Positions 14,017-22,438 of a stretch of DNA of 30,991 nucleotides are shown here, piece by piece. Every line of letters starts with the position of its first letter. Position 1 is the stretch's first letter. Position numbers and translations under genes: made by a program. The stretch lies in IMG/VR virus record IMGVR_UViG_3300025413_000084, positions 1-30,991 of that record. The stretch is one strand, 5' to 3'. This stretch comes from a virus. The notes under the pieces were generated by a model. That model did not search any database. It was given only the letters and a program-made list of their open reading frames with translations, and was not told the DNA's origin.

Positions 14017-16298
14017 TATGAGAATACCGTGTCAAGACTTCCAGATATTGTATTTATGAACTGATATGCAACACCAGTGCTTGTACCTGTCGCGTTTGTA
14101 AAGGCAATATTAGATACAGCAATAGATGCACCATTACTAAATGAACTACCACCACCCGTTACTGTTGACCAATAAACACCACCAGTAGCATTTGATGTCA
14201 ATACTTGGTTAGCTGTACCATTCGAACCATTTGCTGTAATTACACTGGATACAACTATAGTATTGGAAAATGTGATGGTGTTTGTAAAAGTATATTGGCT
14301 TGCTGTATTAACGCTACCGCTACCACCAGTAACACTTGCCCAAATTGTTGCTGTACCATTTGATGTTAATACTTGGTTATTTGTTCCTATTCCACCATTG
14401 ATTGCGATTGCTGTAGAATTGATATTAACATTAACAGTGTTGTTACCGTGGTTTACAGAAGGAACAGTAATTGCACCAGTAAACAGAGCGCCGGAAAGTG
14501 CAGCATAGTTAGCAAGATTATTAGACAGCTGGAACGATGTAACATAAGAAGAAGAAACAACACCACCAAGATAAGCAGAATTATTAGCATTTAATGCATT
14601 GTTAGCTGTGCCATTTATTGTACTATTAAATATAATAGTGTTCGTAAATGTTTGGGTGTTCGACCAAGTATATTGAGCGTCAGCATTGGCAATATTAGTA
14701 ATTGTTTGCCAAATCGTTGCTGTGCCATTTGATGTTAATACTTGATTAGTTGTGCCAACGCTTCCATTAATAGCAATAGAAGTGGAGTTAATATTTACGT
14801 TTACACTATTATTACCATGATTAACAGAAGGAACAGTAATTGCGCCAGTAAATACTGCACCAGAAAGTGCAGCATAGTTCGCTAAATTATTTGTTAACTG
14901 GAATGCAGTAGTATAAGATGCAGCTGCTATACCACCAAGATAAGCAGAATTATTAGCAGTGCCAGAAAAAGTAGTTGAATTAATAGATGCATTAACAGTA
15001 GAGTTACCAACATAGATTGGATTCTTTGTGAATGTACCTGCATAACCAGTTTCAAGGTAAGTATTACCCGAACCCTGACCAATTACAAAACCTTCAAGAT
15101 TAGAAGCAGCCGCAATGATATCAACGGTATTGTTCGTGTAATAGAATTTGGTAGTTACACCAGTATTGCGACCCATTCTCCAATTAGCATCAGTAATACC
15201 ATTAAAATATATGGCGCTTGTATTACTATTCAAACCAAACAAACCACCATTGATAGATACGTTAGCATTGAACGTATGGTTATTTGTCCATGTAAAAGCT
15301 GCCGCTGTATTCGTGCCAGTAGCTGCAGCTATAGTTGACCAATAAGGAGGGCTAGCACCGTTCGAAGTGAGAACCTGCCCTGCGTTACCATTTGAGCTAC
15401 CAGCAACCAAAGTAGATGTTACTTCAAAAGGAACAACAGCTTTGAAACTAGAAGTTGAACTATTTGCAAATACTGTCCATATTGCTCTCTGACCATAAGT
15501 TGCGTTAGTCGAATACATAACGAAATTGTCATCATTTTGTTGAATAAATGATGAGTATGCAAAAGTATTAACTGTTTGGAAATTTAAACTTTTATTATTG
15601 TTTAGTATGAGATTATTGTTATGTGTTATAACACCTGATAATGTATAGCTTCCAGAAGTATTAACATAAGAAGAAGCAGCAACACCGCCAAGATTGTTGG
15701 CATTGTTAGCAGTAAGAATAGCAACGTTAGCAGCTAGTGTTGAATTGAGCTGATAAGAAGAAGCAGCAGTTCCACCAAGATAAGATGAATTATTAGAACT
15801 ACCAGAGAATGTTGTTCCATTCATGGTAACATATGCAGAATTGTTACCTATCTGTAAAACAGAAGAATTTGCAAAAAATAAGTTAGCTGCTGACGCATAT
15901 GTTGGATTGTTAACAACACCAAACCAAGTGTTACCGCCAGGACCATTATTTCCTGGCCAACCAAGCGTAATTGTTGGACCAAGATTTTGACCACCAATCA
16001 AAGCGTTTGCGCTAAGAGCAACGAAATTGGTTGTAGTGTTAGCAGCTGCAAAGATTGTAGAGTTGACAACAGAATTGACACTAGAATTACCAATGTATAT
16101 TGTATTGGTCACAGATTGATTCAATACATTAGAACCAACGTATATTAAGCTAGTACCATCTGAAGTATAGAGGATTTGATCCGGCATGTTAAGCGCAAAT
16201 TCACCAGCAGCAATATACTGTGTGTTAGATGAATTTGTTGTATTAGGAATTCGTCCAGCAGTGGACGTTCTCTTATGCTGGATAATATTATTAGCCAT
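14016..16298 (-). CDS. Long tail fibre protein with Mtd-like N-terminus and internal duplication
   Basis: 760 aa. The N-terminus (QHKRTSTAGRIPNTTN, AAGEFALNMPDQILYTSDG) is the 'K-R-x3-x-P ... GE-A-N..D..LY..D' pattern of the major-tropism-determinant N-terminal domain that attaches fibres to baseplates. The body is a long array of fibre repeats: YIGNSSVNSVVNSTIF, NSSYLGGTAASSY, NQVLTSNGTATIW, and TANNSAYLGGIAAASY. Two consecutive blocks repeat with a 369-bp period. The C-terminus is short (FINTISGSLDTVFS) without an obvious binding domain, so the following lectin or Gly-rich proteins may serve as tips. A strong AGAGGA site precedes ATG. Confidence 0.82.
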   Translation of the reverse strand: MANNIIQHKRTSTAGRIPNTTNSSNTQYIAAGEFALNMPDQILYTSDGTSLIYVGSNVLNQSVTNTIYIGNSSVNSVVNSTIFAAANTTTNFVALSANALIGGQNLGPTITLGWPGNNGPGGNTWFGVVNNPTYASAANLFFANSSVLQIGNNSAYVTMNGTTFSGSSNNSSYLGGTAASSYQLNSTLAANVAILTANNANNLGGVAASSYVNTSGSYTLSGVITHNNNLILNNNKSLNFQTVNTFAYSSFIQQNDDNFVMYSTNATYGQRAIWTVFANSSTSSFKAVVPFEVTSTLVAGSSNGNAGQVLTSNGASPPYWSTIAAATGTNTAAAFTWTNNHTFNANVSINGGLFGLNSNTSAIYFNGITDANWRMGRNTGVTTKFYYTNNTVDIIAAASNLEGFVIGQGSGNTYLETGYAGTFTKNPIYVGNSTVNASINSTTFSGTANNSAYLGGIAAASYTTAFQLTNNLANYAALSGAVFTGAITVPSVNHGNNSVNVNINSTSIAINGSVGTTNQVLTSNGTATIWQTITNIANADAQYTWSNTQTFTNTIIFNSTINGTANNALNANNSAYLGGVVSSSYVTSFQLSNNLANYAALSGALFTGAITVPSVNHGNNTVNVNINSTAIAINGGIGTNNQVLTSNGTATIWASVTGGSGSVNTASQYTFTNTITFSNTIVVSSVITANGSNGTANQVLTSNATGGVYWSTVTGGGSSFSNGASIAVSNIAFTNATGTSTGVAYQFINTISGSLDTVFS
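14338..14960. repeat. Tandem duplication, 369-bp period, inside the 760-aa fibre gene
   Basis: Segments 14338-14591 and 14707-14960 align without gaps at offset 369 (for example GATGTTAATACTTG at 14362 and 14731, and ACCACCAAGA at 14562 and 14931). Each copy encodes NQVLTSNGTATIW, NLANYAALSGA.FTGAITVP and NSAYLGG. Differences are mostly silent third-position changes, so the duplication is old and the protein sequence is under selection. It encodes a 123-aa shaft unit. Confidence 0.87.
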
Positions 16299-16329
16299 TT
16301 GGCTTCCTCTTTAACGGTATATACCGAGG

Positions 16330-16521
16330 TTAAAAATCTTCTTTGATCTTTGCAGTCTTCTTATTTAAGCTTGACTGTAATTTCTCAACGTCTGCTTGGA
16401 GACTAGCGATCAATTTCTCGGCAATCACTAGTCTCGTTTGCAGTAGAATCTCATTTTTGATGAGATCTGTCAATTTATTATTCATCACTTCAATATAAGT
16501 GTTGACAAACTCTTCATTCAT
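16330..16521 (-). CDS. Small coiled-coil protein (63 aa)
   Basis: 63 aa. MNEEFVNTYIEVMNNKLTDL, then TRLVIAEKLIASLQADVEKL with regular hydrophobic spacing indicates one long amphipathic helix, probably a coiled coil. Short proteins with this opening (N-x-x-F-V-N-T-Y-I-E-V-M-N) occur among fibre genes of aquatic T4-like phages. It lies between two fibres with Mtd-like N-termini. A trimeric foldon or fibre-assembly helper is possible but unproven. The start has only a weak AGAG site. Confidence 0.68.
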   Translation of the reverse strand: MNEEFVNTYIEVMNNKLTDLIKNEILLQTRLVIAEKLIASLQADVEKLQSSLNKKTAKIKEDF

Positions 16522-16551
16522 TAGTATAATATCTCTGTAACCCAGTAATGA

Positions 16552-18366
16552 TTAGAATGTACCACCGTCGAGTGAACCATAGGCTGGTAGGTTGTTGGTG
16601 ATCATGAGTACTTGTCCGTTAGCTACTGATCCAGGAATAGACAGTTTACTTAGTGCTGTTGGATTTGATGTACCAGCATAAAGAATATCACCAGCAGCAT
16701 AAGTGTTAACGCCAGTACCACCAGAAGTAGCAAGTAGAGCAGAACTTAACACCAAAGTATTGGCAGAGAAGTTAACACCGAGTGTAGAGTTCGCTGTAAT
16801 TTGAACATTTGATGTATTGGCAATAAGACCACCACCAACACCATAAGGAGCTAGGTATGCTTGTAAAGTACCAGTCGCGCTATTTGATGCAGAAAGATCA
16901 AAAGTAGGTGAAGTGTTTGGATTTGTATTTGAAGCAAAAATTTGGAAGTATGGACTATTGTTCGATGATTTCGAAGCAATACGACCAATACCTGAATACC
17001 AAACTGAGGTAGAGTTACCTGCAGGAGCATAAAGACCAAAGTCTACCGAATCACTAGTTCTGTTGTTAGAAGCAAGCTCGATAATGTTATCATTAACAGT
17101 AAGCTGCTGAGTGTTGATGGTAGTAACAACACCAGAAACTGTCAAGTTACCAGAAACAGAAAGATCAGCGAATTGAGCAAATACTGCAGGAGCGTATAAG
17201 TTCGAACTGTTCATTACTACAGAGGAACCAATAGTCACAGAAGTAGCATTTACTGTATTAGCTAGAATTGCACCACTGAATGTAATTGTGTTCGAGAATG
17301 ATTGAGTATTAGTCCAAGCAATCTGAGCAGCGGCATTTACACCACCTGAACCTGAAGACCAATAAAGACCAGAACCATTAGAAGTAAGAACCTGACCAAG
17401 TGTACCTGCACTACCATTAGCAGTGATAGATACGCTATTTGCAACAGTAATAGTATTGATACCAATTCTTAGCTTTTCGTTAGTAGTTAGTGTACCGCCA
17501 GTGAAGAAGTTGACATAACCAGCTGCTAGATTCGAACCAAGAGTAAGAGCGCCATTACCAGTAAATAAATAACCATCATTCGGACCATTGATTGTCCAAA
17601 GAGTATTTGACCATTGAGAACTATTAATACCCATGTCAATGAAGTTAGTACCAAGAAGACCACCAACGTCATTGTATGCAGCAAAGTCAGCAGAAGCAGC
17701 AGGACCACTATTAGGGTTTTGGTGAGCAATCTGAACATAGTTGTTTACACTACCAAAACTAGTAAGAGTAGCAGAAGTTGAGGTGATGAAACCCATCTGC
17801 ACATTGGTAGTGGTATTACCAACTGAAACGACACCAATAGTATTATTATAAGTGAAATTAGAAGTACCAGCAATTGTTCCAGAATTATTGTACTGGAACT
17901 GACCATTTGCACCAGCTGGAGTTGTTGCTCCGATAACCTGAGCCTGGACGTAAGTAGTGATAGCGCCAGTAGTAGCAAGTTCGTTATTAGAACCAGCAGA
18001 ATTGATAGAACCTAGTTGACTTGAATTTGCTTGGGAAGAAATAGCATTTACGTAAGATGCACTAGAATTAACAGTGATTGTACCTTCAGAATTATGAAGG
18101 AAAAGACCCTGGGAAAATACATTGCTGATGAACGAGTTAGCATCAACAACCATTGCAGAGTTAGAAGTCAGAACACCTGGAGCTGTTACTTGATCAAGAT
18201 AACCGTATTTATAACCACCAATTCGTACAGCTGTCGCACCTACACCAGTTTGTGCGCCAACATAAAAAGCATTCGAATTATAAGAATAAGCTAATTCACC
18301 ACTGTTTAGTGTTGTTGTTGGCGAAGAAGAAGTATTACTTCTCTTAATTTGGATTAAGTTTGACAT
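16552..18366 (-). CDS. Tail fibre protein with Mtd-like N-terminus
   Basis: 604 aa. Residues 1-50 (IQIKRSNTSSSPTTTLNSGE, LAYSYNSNAFYVG) form the same attachment-type N-terminus as the 760-aa fibre. Residues about 210-302 form a module with ADFAAYNDVG, FIDMGINSSQWS, DGYLFTGNG and TLTTNEKLRI that is also in the 313-aa fibre. Residues 402-431 carry LSVSGNLTVSG and TVNDNIIELASNN, and 546-565 carry TSGGTGVNTYAAGD; both are widespread fibre modules. The protein ends SLDGGTF, like the preceding 86-aa protein (ALDGGSF). GGGA precedes the start. Role: shaft of a host-recognition fibre attached to the baseplate. Confidence 0.83.
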   Translation of the reverse strand: MSNLIQIKRSNTSSSPTTTLNSGELAYSYNSNAFYVGAQTGVGATAVRIGGYKYGYLDQVTAPGVLTSNSAMVVDANSFISNVFSQGLFLHNSEGTITVNSSASYVNAISSQANSSQLGSINSAGSNNELATTGAITTYVQAQVIGATTPAGANGQFQYNNSGTIAGTSNFTYNNTIGVVSVGNTTTNVQMGFITSTSATLTSFGSVNNYVQIAHQNPNSGPAASADFAAYNDVGGLLGTNFIDMGINSSQWSNTLWTINGPNDGYLFTGNGALTLGSNLAAGYVNFFTGGTLTTNEKLRIGINTITVANSVSITANGSAGTLGQVLTSNGSGLYWSSGSGGVNAAAQIAWTNTQSFSNTITFSGAILANTVNATSVTIGSSVVMNSSNLYAPAVFAQFADLSVSGNLTVSGVVTTINTQQLTVNDNIIELASNNRTSDSVDFGLYAPAGNSTSVWYSGIGRIASKSSNNSPYFQIFASNTNPNTSPTFDLSASNSATGTLQAYLAPYGVGGGLIANTSNVQITANSTLGVNFSANTLVLSSALLATSGGTGVNTYAAGDILYAGTSNPTALSKLSIPGSVANGQVLMITNNLPAYGSLDGGTF

Positions 18367-18390
18367 TTCTTTCCCTTTTATTGTTTACAT

Positions 18391-18398
18391 TATTTAGA
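18391..18398 (-). promoter_or_regulatory. Weak late-promoter candidate before the 604-aa fibre gene
   Basis: Minus-strand TCTAAATA, one mismatch (position 2) from TATAAATA, 24 bases upstream of ATG 18366 and overlapping the stop of the 86-aa gene. It has the same placement as the stronger candidates at 4487 and 10019, but the mismatch is at a more important position. Confidence 0.25.
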
Positions 18399-18654
18399 AA
18401 GAACCGCCATCTAAGGCTTCCACGAAAATTGTTATTTGTTTTACTTCATATTTATGAGTGTTAGCATTAAACACTAATGTAGAGCCATCAACAGGAGAAT
18501 TTTCTACTACGTCGAGCAAGTTGTGAACATAACTCTGAGCAATACCAGTGATATTATTTTTAAGATCAATTGGTGGATTCGAATCAGTAGTAGTAAGACC
18601 AACCGTGTTTGCTATGATAACATTTGGTCTTTTGATCGTAGCAATGATTGGCAT
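18394..18654 (-). CDS. Small structural-type protein ending LDGGSF
   Basis: 86 aa. It opens MPIIATIKRPNVIIANTVGL, has TGIAQSYVHNLLDVVE, and then a beta hairpin (STLVFNANTHKYEVKQI) reminiscent of the 'L.DV.....GS.L.Y......W..' linker that many phage fibres carry. It ends ALDGGSF, which matches the end of the neighbouring 604-aa fibre. No enzymatic feature. AAGGT precedes ATG by 9 nt. It may be a baseplate adaptor or a reduced fibre; the function is unknown. Confidence 0.65.
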   Translation of the reverse strand: MPIIATIKRPNVIIANTVGLTTTDSNPPIDLKNNITGIAQSYVHNLLDVVENSPVDGSTLVFNANTHKYEVKQITIFVEALDGGSF

Positions 18655-18659
18655 TTATA

Positions 18660-18983
18660 TTACCTTGAAACACTAGGGTTTACAGTTACAATTCCTTCAA
18701 CAACTCTTGTTATTGTATTTGAACTATCAGTAACGATTACGTCATACACATAACGACCAGCAGTTAAATTACCAGAAGTATTTGAATCTAATGAAAGTGT
18801 TATTTCACCAAGAGATAAACTTATATTAAAATTGACCGCATTACTTGAACTGTAAGATTTACGAATTTGTGATTCGGCTGTATACACAGACAAATCTAAT
18901 GGATTGCCAGAATCATCTGTCAATGAGATAATGGTATTAAATGTAGTTCCCTGATCAATTGATATGTTAGCTTTTGTTGCCAT
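18660..18983 (-). CDS. BppU-N-like virion structural protein
   Basis: 107 aa. Pattern: ISIDQGTTFNTIISLTDDSG, then L-D-L-S-V-Y-T-A, Q-I-R-K-S-Y-S-S, GEITLSLDSNTSGNL, and AGRYVYDVIVTDSSN. This is a small immunoglobulin-like beta-sandwich widely seen in T4-like aquatic phage virions and similar in plan to the N-terminal domain of BppU-type baseplate proteins (my family reading, not tested). Probably a baseplate or fibre-attachment accessory. The start has no clear ribosome site and follows the 159-aa gene's stop by 2 bases, suggesting coupling. Confidence 0.72.
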   Translation of the reverse strand: MATKANISIDQGTTFNTIISLTDDSGNPLDLSVYTAESQIRKSYSSSNAVNFNISLSLGEITLSLDSNTSGNLTAGRYVYDVIVTDSSNTITRVVEGIVTVNPSVSR

Positions 18984-18985
18984 TA

Positions 18986-19465
18986 TTACACCGTTACTAA
19001 AGTTCTGGTAAAGTTGACAGTTGTATTCGTTGAAACAGGAGTAAAGTTTAGAGAAACTGCAGTACCATTGATAGTTGCACCAAATACACCAATAGCTGTG
19101 TTAGTAATAAGTACAGCATATTCAGTAGTATAAACAGTTCCGGAATCATGAGTGACCATAAAACGAGAAGCGTAATAATTATTAGCAGTGTTATCTTTAA
19201 CAGAAATAATATAGTCAGCAGTTCTGTAATTAGTAATCAAATATGAATCAATAACCTGAAGTGTTGCACCAGCGGTCATTGTATTTGAAGAATAAATCTG
19301 TGCTGTATTGTAATTGAAAGCGCCAGTGATGGCAGCATTACCAACAGCTGTATTAGAATTAACAGTGACTGCCAAAGTTGACATGGCACTCGCGACTTCA
19401 TTGGTGCGGTTTCGCCAATAGTCGAACGTATTAGTTATAAGTGTATTGGCTACTAAAGCTGTCAT
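18986..19465 (-). CDS. Fibre-like virion protein (159 aa)
   Basis: 159 aa. It starts MTALVANTLITNTFDYWRNR, followed by TNEVASAMST; the NTFDYWRNRTNE stretch is a recurring N-terminus of small fibre-like proteins in T4-like aquatic phages. The C-terminal two thirds (DSYLITNYRTADYIISVKDN, VTHDSGTVYTTEYAVL, and a final NTTVNFTRTLVTV) form a beta domain that I recall at the ends of other phage fibres, so it may be a complete short fibre: attachment plus tip. AAAGAGA precedes ATG by about 8 nt. No catalytic motif. Exact role unknown. Confidence 0.7.
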   Translation of the reverse strand: MTALVANTLITNTFDYWRNRTNEVASAMSTLAVTVNSNTAVGNAAITGAFNYNTAQIYSSNTMTAGATLQVIDSYLITNYRTADYIISVKDNTANNYYASRFMVTHDSGTVYTTEYAVLITNTAIGVFGATINGTAVSLNFTPVSTNTTVNFTRTLVTV

Positions 19466-19678
19466 TTATTGTCTCTTTAATAATTGTTCTAACATCTGTT
19501 TGATATCACCGATATCATTTTCTAATTTATCTACTCTCTGTGTAGTTGATCTTGCTGCTTCAAGAACTAATTTCTGTTTACGATAAGCATCAAGACCACC
19601 ATTATCAACACTAAGGATGGCTCCAGAATTAGGATCCTTCACCAAACCTTCCACATTTGTCTTTATGTATTTATTCAT
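19466..19678 (-). CDS. Small coiled-coil protein (70 aa)
   Basis: 70 aa. MNKYIKTNVEGLVKDPNSGA at the N-terminus is a conserved opening in T4-like aquatic phages (the 'LV.DP.S.A' element), followed by a charged helix TQRVDKLENDIGDIKQMLEQ with heptad spacing. Likely a virion or assembly protein that oligomerises through the coiled coil; the function is not known. GAGGT lies 6 nt before ATG. It sits directly after the 912-aa baseplate-region protein and abuts the 159-aa gene. Confidence 0.7.
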   Translation of the reverse strand: MNKYIKTNVEGLVKDPNSGAILSVDNGGLDAYRKQKLVLEAARSTTQRVDKLENDIGDIKQMLEQLLKRQ

Positions 19679-19684
19679 AGTACC

Positions 19685-22423
19685 TCAGAGCTGTAGAGCA
19701 AGAGCAGTAAGATCCTGAAGAATCGGAACCTTAGATGAATCATTAGATTGAAGAATTACCTTAATCTGGAATCTTTTGAATGTAGTATAAAGGTTGTTAT
19801 TATTGTTAAGATAAGTCAGACCGTTCTTGCCAATGATATAACCATTTGCACCAGTAAAGTTAGCTGCCCAAGGAGTGCCAACTGTAAGCTGTGTTGCATT
19901 GGCAATAGAAACGATTGCCTGATTATATCCACCGATATTTAAAATCTGTCCTGGAAGCAATGAAGTAAAGTTAGTATTTGCACCAGTGATAATATTCGAA
20001 GTGGTATTAGCAGTAACAGTTGCAACAGCACCAAGAGAGTTAGCGAATGAGCCGCTCGAGTTAGCTAACTGAGTAATAGTATTGCTAGACAACCAAGCTG
20101 TAGTTGGTGGTGGAACAACGAAGTAAGCATTAGCAGTATAGTTACCATTGAACGGTGAATTAATCTGAAGTGAAGTAGTATTTGTAATGGCAGTAACCTG
20201 ACGAGAAGTTTCGTTAAACGTAGAGTTAGCCATCATATTAATCCAGTAACCAACCTGAACATCAGTACCGAATTGAGTACCAGTTCCAGTGATAGAATTT
20301 GAAGTGTTTGCTACTGTAATTGTTCCATTTGTGCTCATCATACCATAATATGGATATGTTGAATAAAGGAACTCACTGAAATCTCCTGGATTACTTGGAT
20401 CAGAGAAAGTATTGTATCCCTGGTTCAACATTGGAGTCCAAGTTTTATTTGAAATTGAATCAGAATCTTCTGAATTCAAAAACTTAACATATACCTTGAT
20501 GTCAGTTCCAGTTGGTCTATGACCGACAACTGTAACTTGAAGATCCTGCGCATCTTGTCCCGGAGCAAGAGTAACGACCTGTGAGACATACTTCGACTTC
20601 GAAGAACCATAGTTGTAATATTCATTGTAGATGTTAGAAACAGAATCTACTTTATTTCCAATTACAAGAGCATGTGCACGAACAGTGTCGATAAGCGGCG
20701 AAAGAAGAACAGAGTCAGATCTAAGTGCAACATGAACATTCGCTGACTTAAGGTTATCTGTTACTTCTGTCGAATTACTTGCAATGATGCGTTCTTTGTC
20801 AAAAAATTCTGTTTCAGAACCAAGTACAACTGATGAAGAAGAACTATCATTTGCAAATGTATTACTGATACCTTTATAATCAAGAGCAATTTTTGTTCCG
20901 GCAGGTGTTATAACAGCTAGTTCTGGAACAAAAGCATCGACGACCGGATTGTAGAAAGAACCAGTATTTGCAGTTGCAATAAGAGTTGAATTGTTAGAAG
21001 TAGTGGAGCTTGAATTGGCAAATCTATGAATTTGAATGAAAGAATTTGCAGTATAGTTACCAGAAGAATTGGAAACATATACGATATTCTTCACGCTGTC
21101 ATAGTAATGAAGAGTGCCAACAATAGAAGTATTTACTGTTGTATTGGTTGCATTAGCAAAAGAGTTTGTTGATTGATAAACAAAATCGCCAGGAAGAATA
21201 GAAACGCTAGTATTATTATACTGGACATTTGAAACTGAAAGATATTCATTGTTCGAATTATTAAAGTAAACTTCGCCAGATCCAGCAGAGAAGTTAGCAA
21301 TATTCAATGTGAACTTAATGTATTCAGTTTGAAGCGCAGTCCATTGAGTAGTTGTAGCACCATAAAATGCAGTACCAATAATTGGTTGGCTGAACACTTG
21401 AATGCCAGATTGCAAATCTGTATCACCAAGGTTTGCACTGTATACCCAATAGTCAGGATCATTATTATCAGGCTTAACAATGAAAGCGTATTCATTGCTA
21501 TTATTCAAGAATACAGGAGCTTCGAATGTAAATGTTGTGCCAACAGAAGAATCAGCACTTACTGCAATATCAGCATATCTTAAATGTACAGTAGAAAATG
21601 GAATTACTTTGCTACCGTCTGGATATCCATTATTTGTTTCGCAAAGATAAACAGTAACACCATTTGTTAAAATTTGTGATTTCTGCTTAAAGAATAATGT
21701 GATCGAAGTCGCAAATACACCAGCTTCGTTATTTGGTGTATTAATCGTAAGACCCTGTGCAATAGGTTCCCATTGCGAATCAATATTAACAACGTCCGGA
21801 ACAAGAACAGTATTTGAAACTGTATTTGAAGCACTGATGAAAACACTATTGGTAACAGGCATTGACGAAATTATAGGATTAACCGTTGTTAACGTAGTAG
21901 CCTGTTTTGTCACACTGAGATTAGAAGCAGTAAAGATAGCAGTTGCTTGAGTTGTGATTGCATCATTGCCTTGCGCAAGATTGGTAACGTCAGCAATTTC
22001 AAGAACACGATCACCAGTTTTAAATGTTGTTGCTGGAATAGCAAACTGACCTGCAACGTGACCTTGAGAATCTGTAGTTATTACAGAACCCCAAGTTGCA
22101 GTTTGTTGCACAGTAGTATATGTCGAAGTGTCAAAATTTACAGAGCTATTACCAGTTCCGGTAGATGCAAGAGCAGGAATAATACCAGGAGAACAATACT
22201 GATCAACAAGAACGCTATCGAAGAAAATATGAACTTGTTTATTTGGTCTCATATTATATGCATAAAATGAGATAATCTGAGGAGCAATATAAGGCTGTAC
22301 ACTAACATCAGTAACAAGATTACCAATGTTAAATGTATTCGCTTGTGATGTAACAACTAGCTGCGTACCAGATCTGTTAGCAGTAGTGGTAGCTGTTGTT
22401 GTCGTTGTTTGAATTACTGCCAA
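19685..22423 (-). CDS. Large baseplate-region virion structural protein (TTG start)
   Basis: 912 aa. The start is TTG at 22423: the first ATG in frame is far inside, while GGAG lies 8 nt before this TTG and the protein begins cleanly as (M)AVIQTTTTTATTTAN. An N-terminal domain has ISFYAYNMRPNKQVHIFFDS, a pattern found in proteins that follow the DUF4815 gene in T4-like aquatic phages. The mid part has LFFKQKSQILTNGVTVYLCE, and later regions hold two 'GTGTxF...G..I' beta modules at about 690-850. The C-terminus ends in FKRFQIKVILQSNDSSKVPI. Probably a baseplate protein linking wedges to fibres. No enzymatic signature. Confidence 0.75.
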   Translation of the reverse strand: MAVIQTTTTTATTTANRSGTQLVVTSQANTFNIGNLVTDVSVQPYIAPQIISFYAYNMRPNKQVHIFFDSVLVDQYCSPGIIPALASTGTGNSSVNFDTSTYTTVQQTATWGSVITTDSQGHVAGQFAIPATTFKTGDRVLEIADVTNLAQGNDAITTQATAIFTASNLSVTKQATTLTTVNPIISSMPVTNSVFISASNTVSNTVLVPDVVNIDSQWEPIAQGLTINTPNNEAGVFATSITLFFKQKSQILTNGVTVYLCETNNGYPDGSKVIPFSTVHLRYADIAVSADSSVGTTFTFEAPVFLNNSNEYAFIVKPDNNDPDYWVYSANLGDTDLQSGIQVFSQPIIGTAFYGATTTQWTALQTEYIKFTLNIANFSAGSGEVYFNNSNNEYLSVSNVQYNNTSVSILPGDFVYQSTNSFANATNTTVNTSIVGTLHYYDSVKNIVYVSNSSGNYTANSFIQIHRFANSSSTTSNNSTLIATANTGSFYNPVVDAFVPELAVITPAGTKIALDYKGISNTFANDSSSSSVVLGSETEFFDKERIIASNSTEVTDNLKSANVHVALRSDSVLLSPLIDTVRAHALVIGNKVDSVSNIYNEYYNYGSSKSKYVSQVVTLAPGQDAQDLQVTVVGHRPTGTDIKVYVKFLNSEDSDSISNKTWTPMLNQGYNTFSDPSNPGDFSEFLYSTYPYYGMMSTNGTITVANTSNSITGTGTQFGTDVQVGYWINMMANSTFNETSRQVTAITNTTSLQINSPFNGNYTANAYFVVPPPTTAWLSSNTITQLANSSGSFANSLGAVATVTANTTSNIITGANTNFTSLLPGQILNIGGYNQAIVSIANATQLTVGTPWAANFTGANGYIIGKNGLTYLNNNNNLYTTFKRFQIKVILQSNDSSKVPILQDLTALALQL

Positions 22424-22431
22424 TTTATATT

Positions 22432-22435
22432 CTCC
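22432..22435 (-). promoter_or_regulatory. Ribosome binding site that fixes a TTG start
   Basis: GGAG on the minus strand, 8 nt before TTG at 22423-22421. There is no ATG near it, so it decides the start of the 912-aa gene. It overlaps nothing but the few bases after the upstream stop at 22439. Confidence 0.7.
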
Positions 22436-22438
22436 AGA

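Noticed and set aside
16315-16326. Perfect 12-bp palindrome CGGTATATACCG between the 63-aa and 760-aa genes
   Set aside because: A 4-bp stem with a 4-nt loop is too weak for a terminator, there is no U-run, and a single copy gives no support for an operator.
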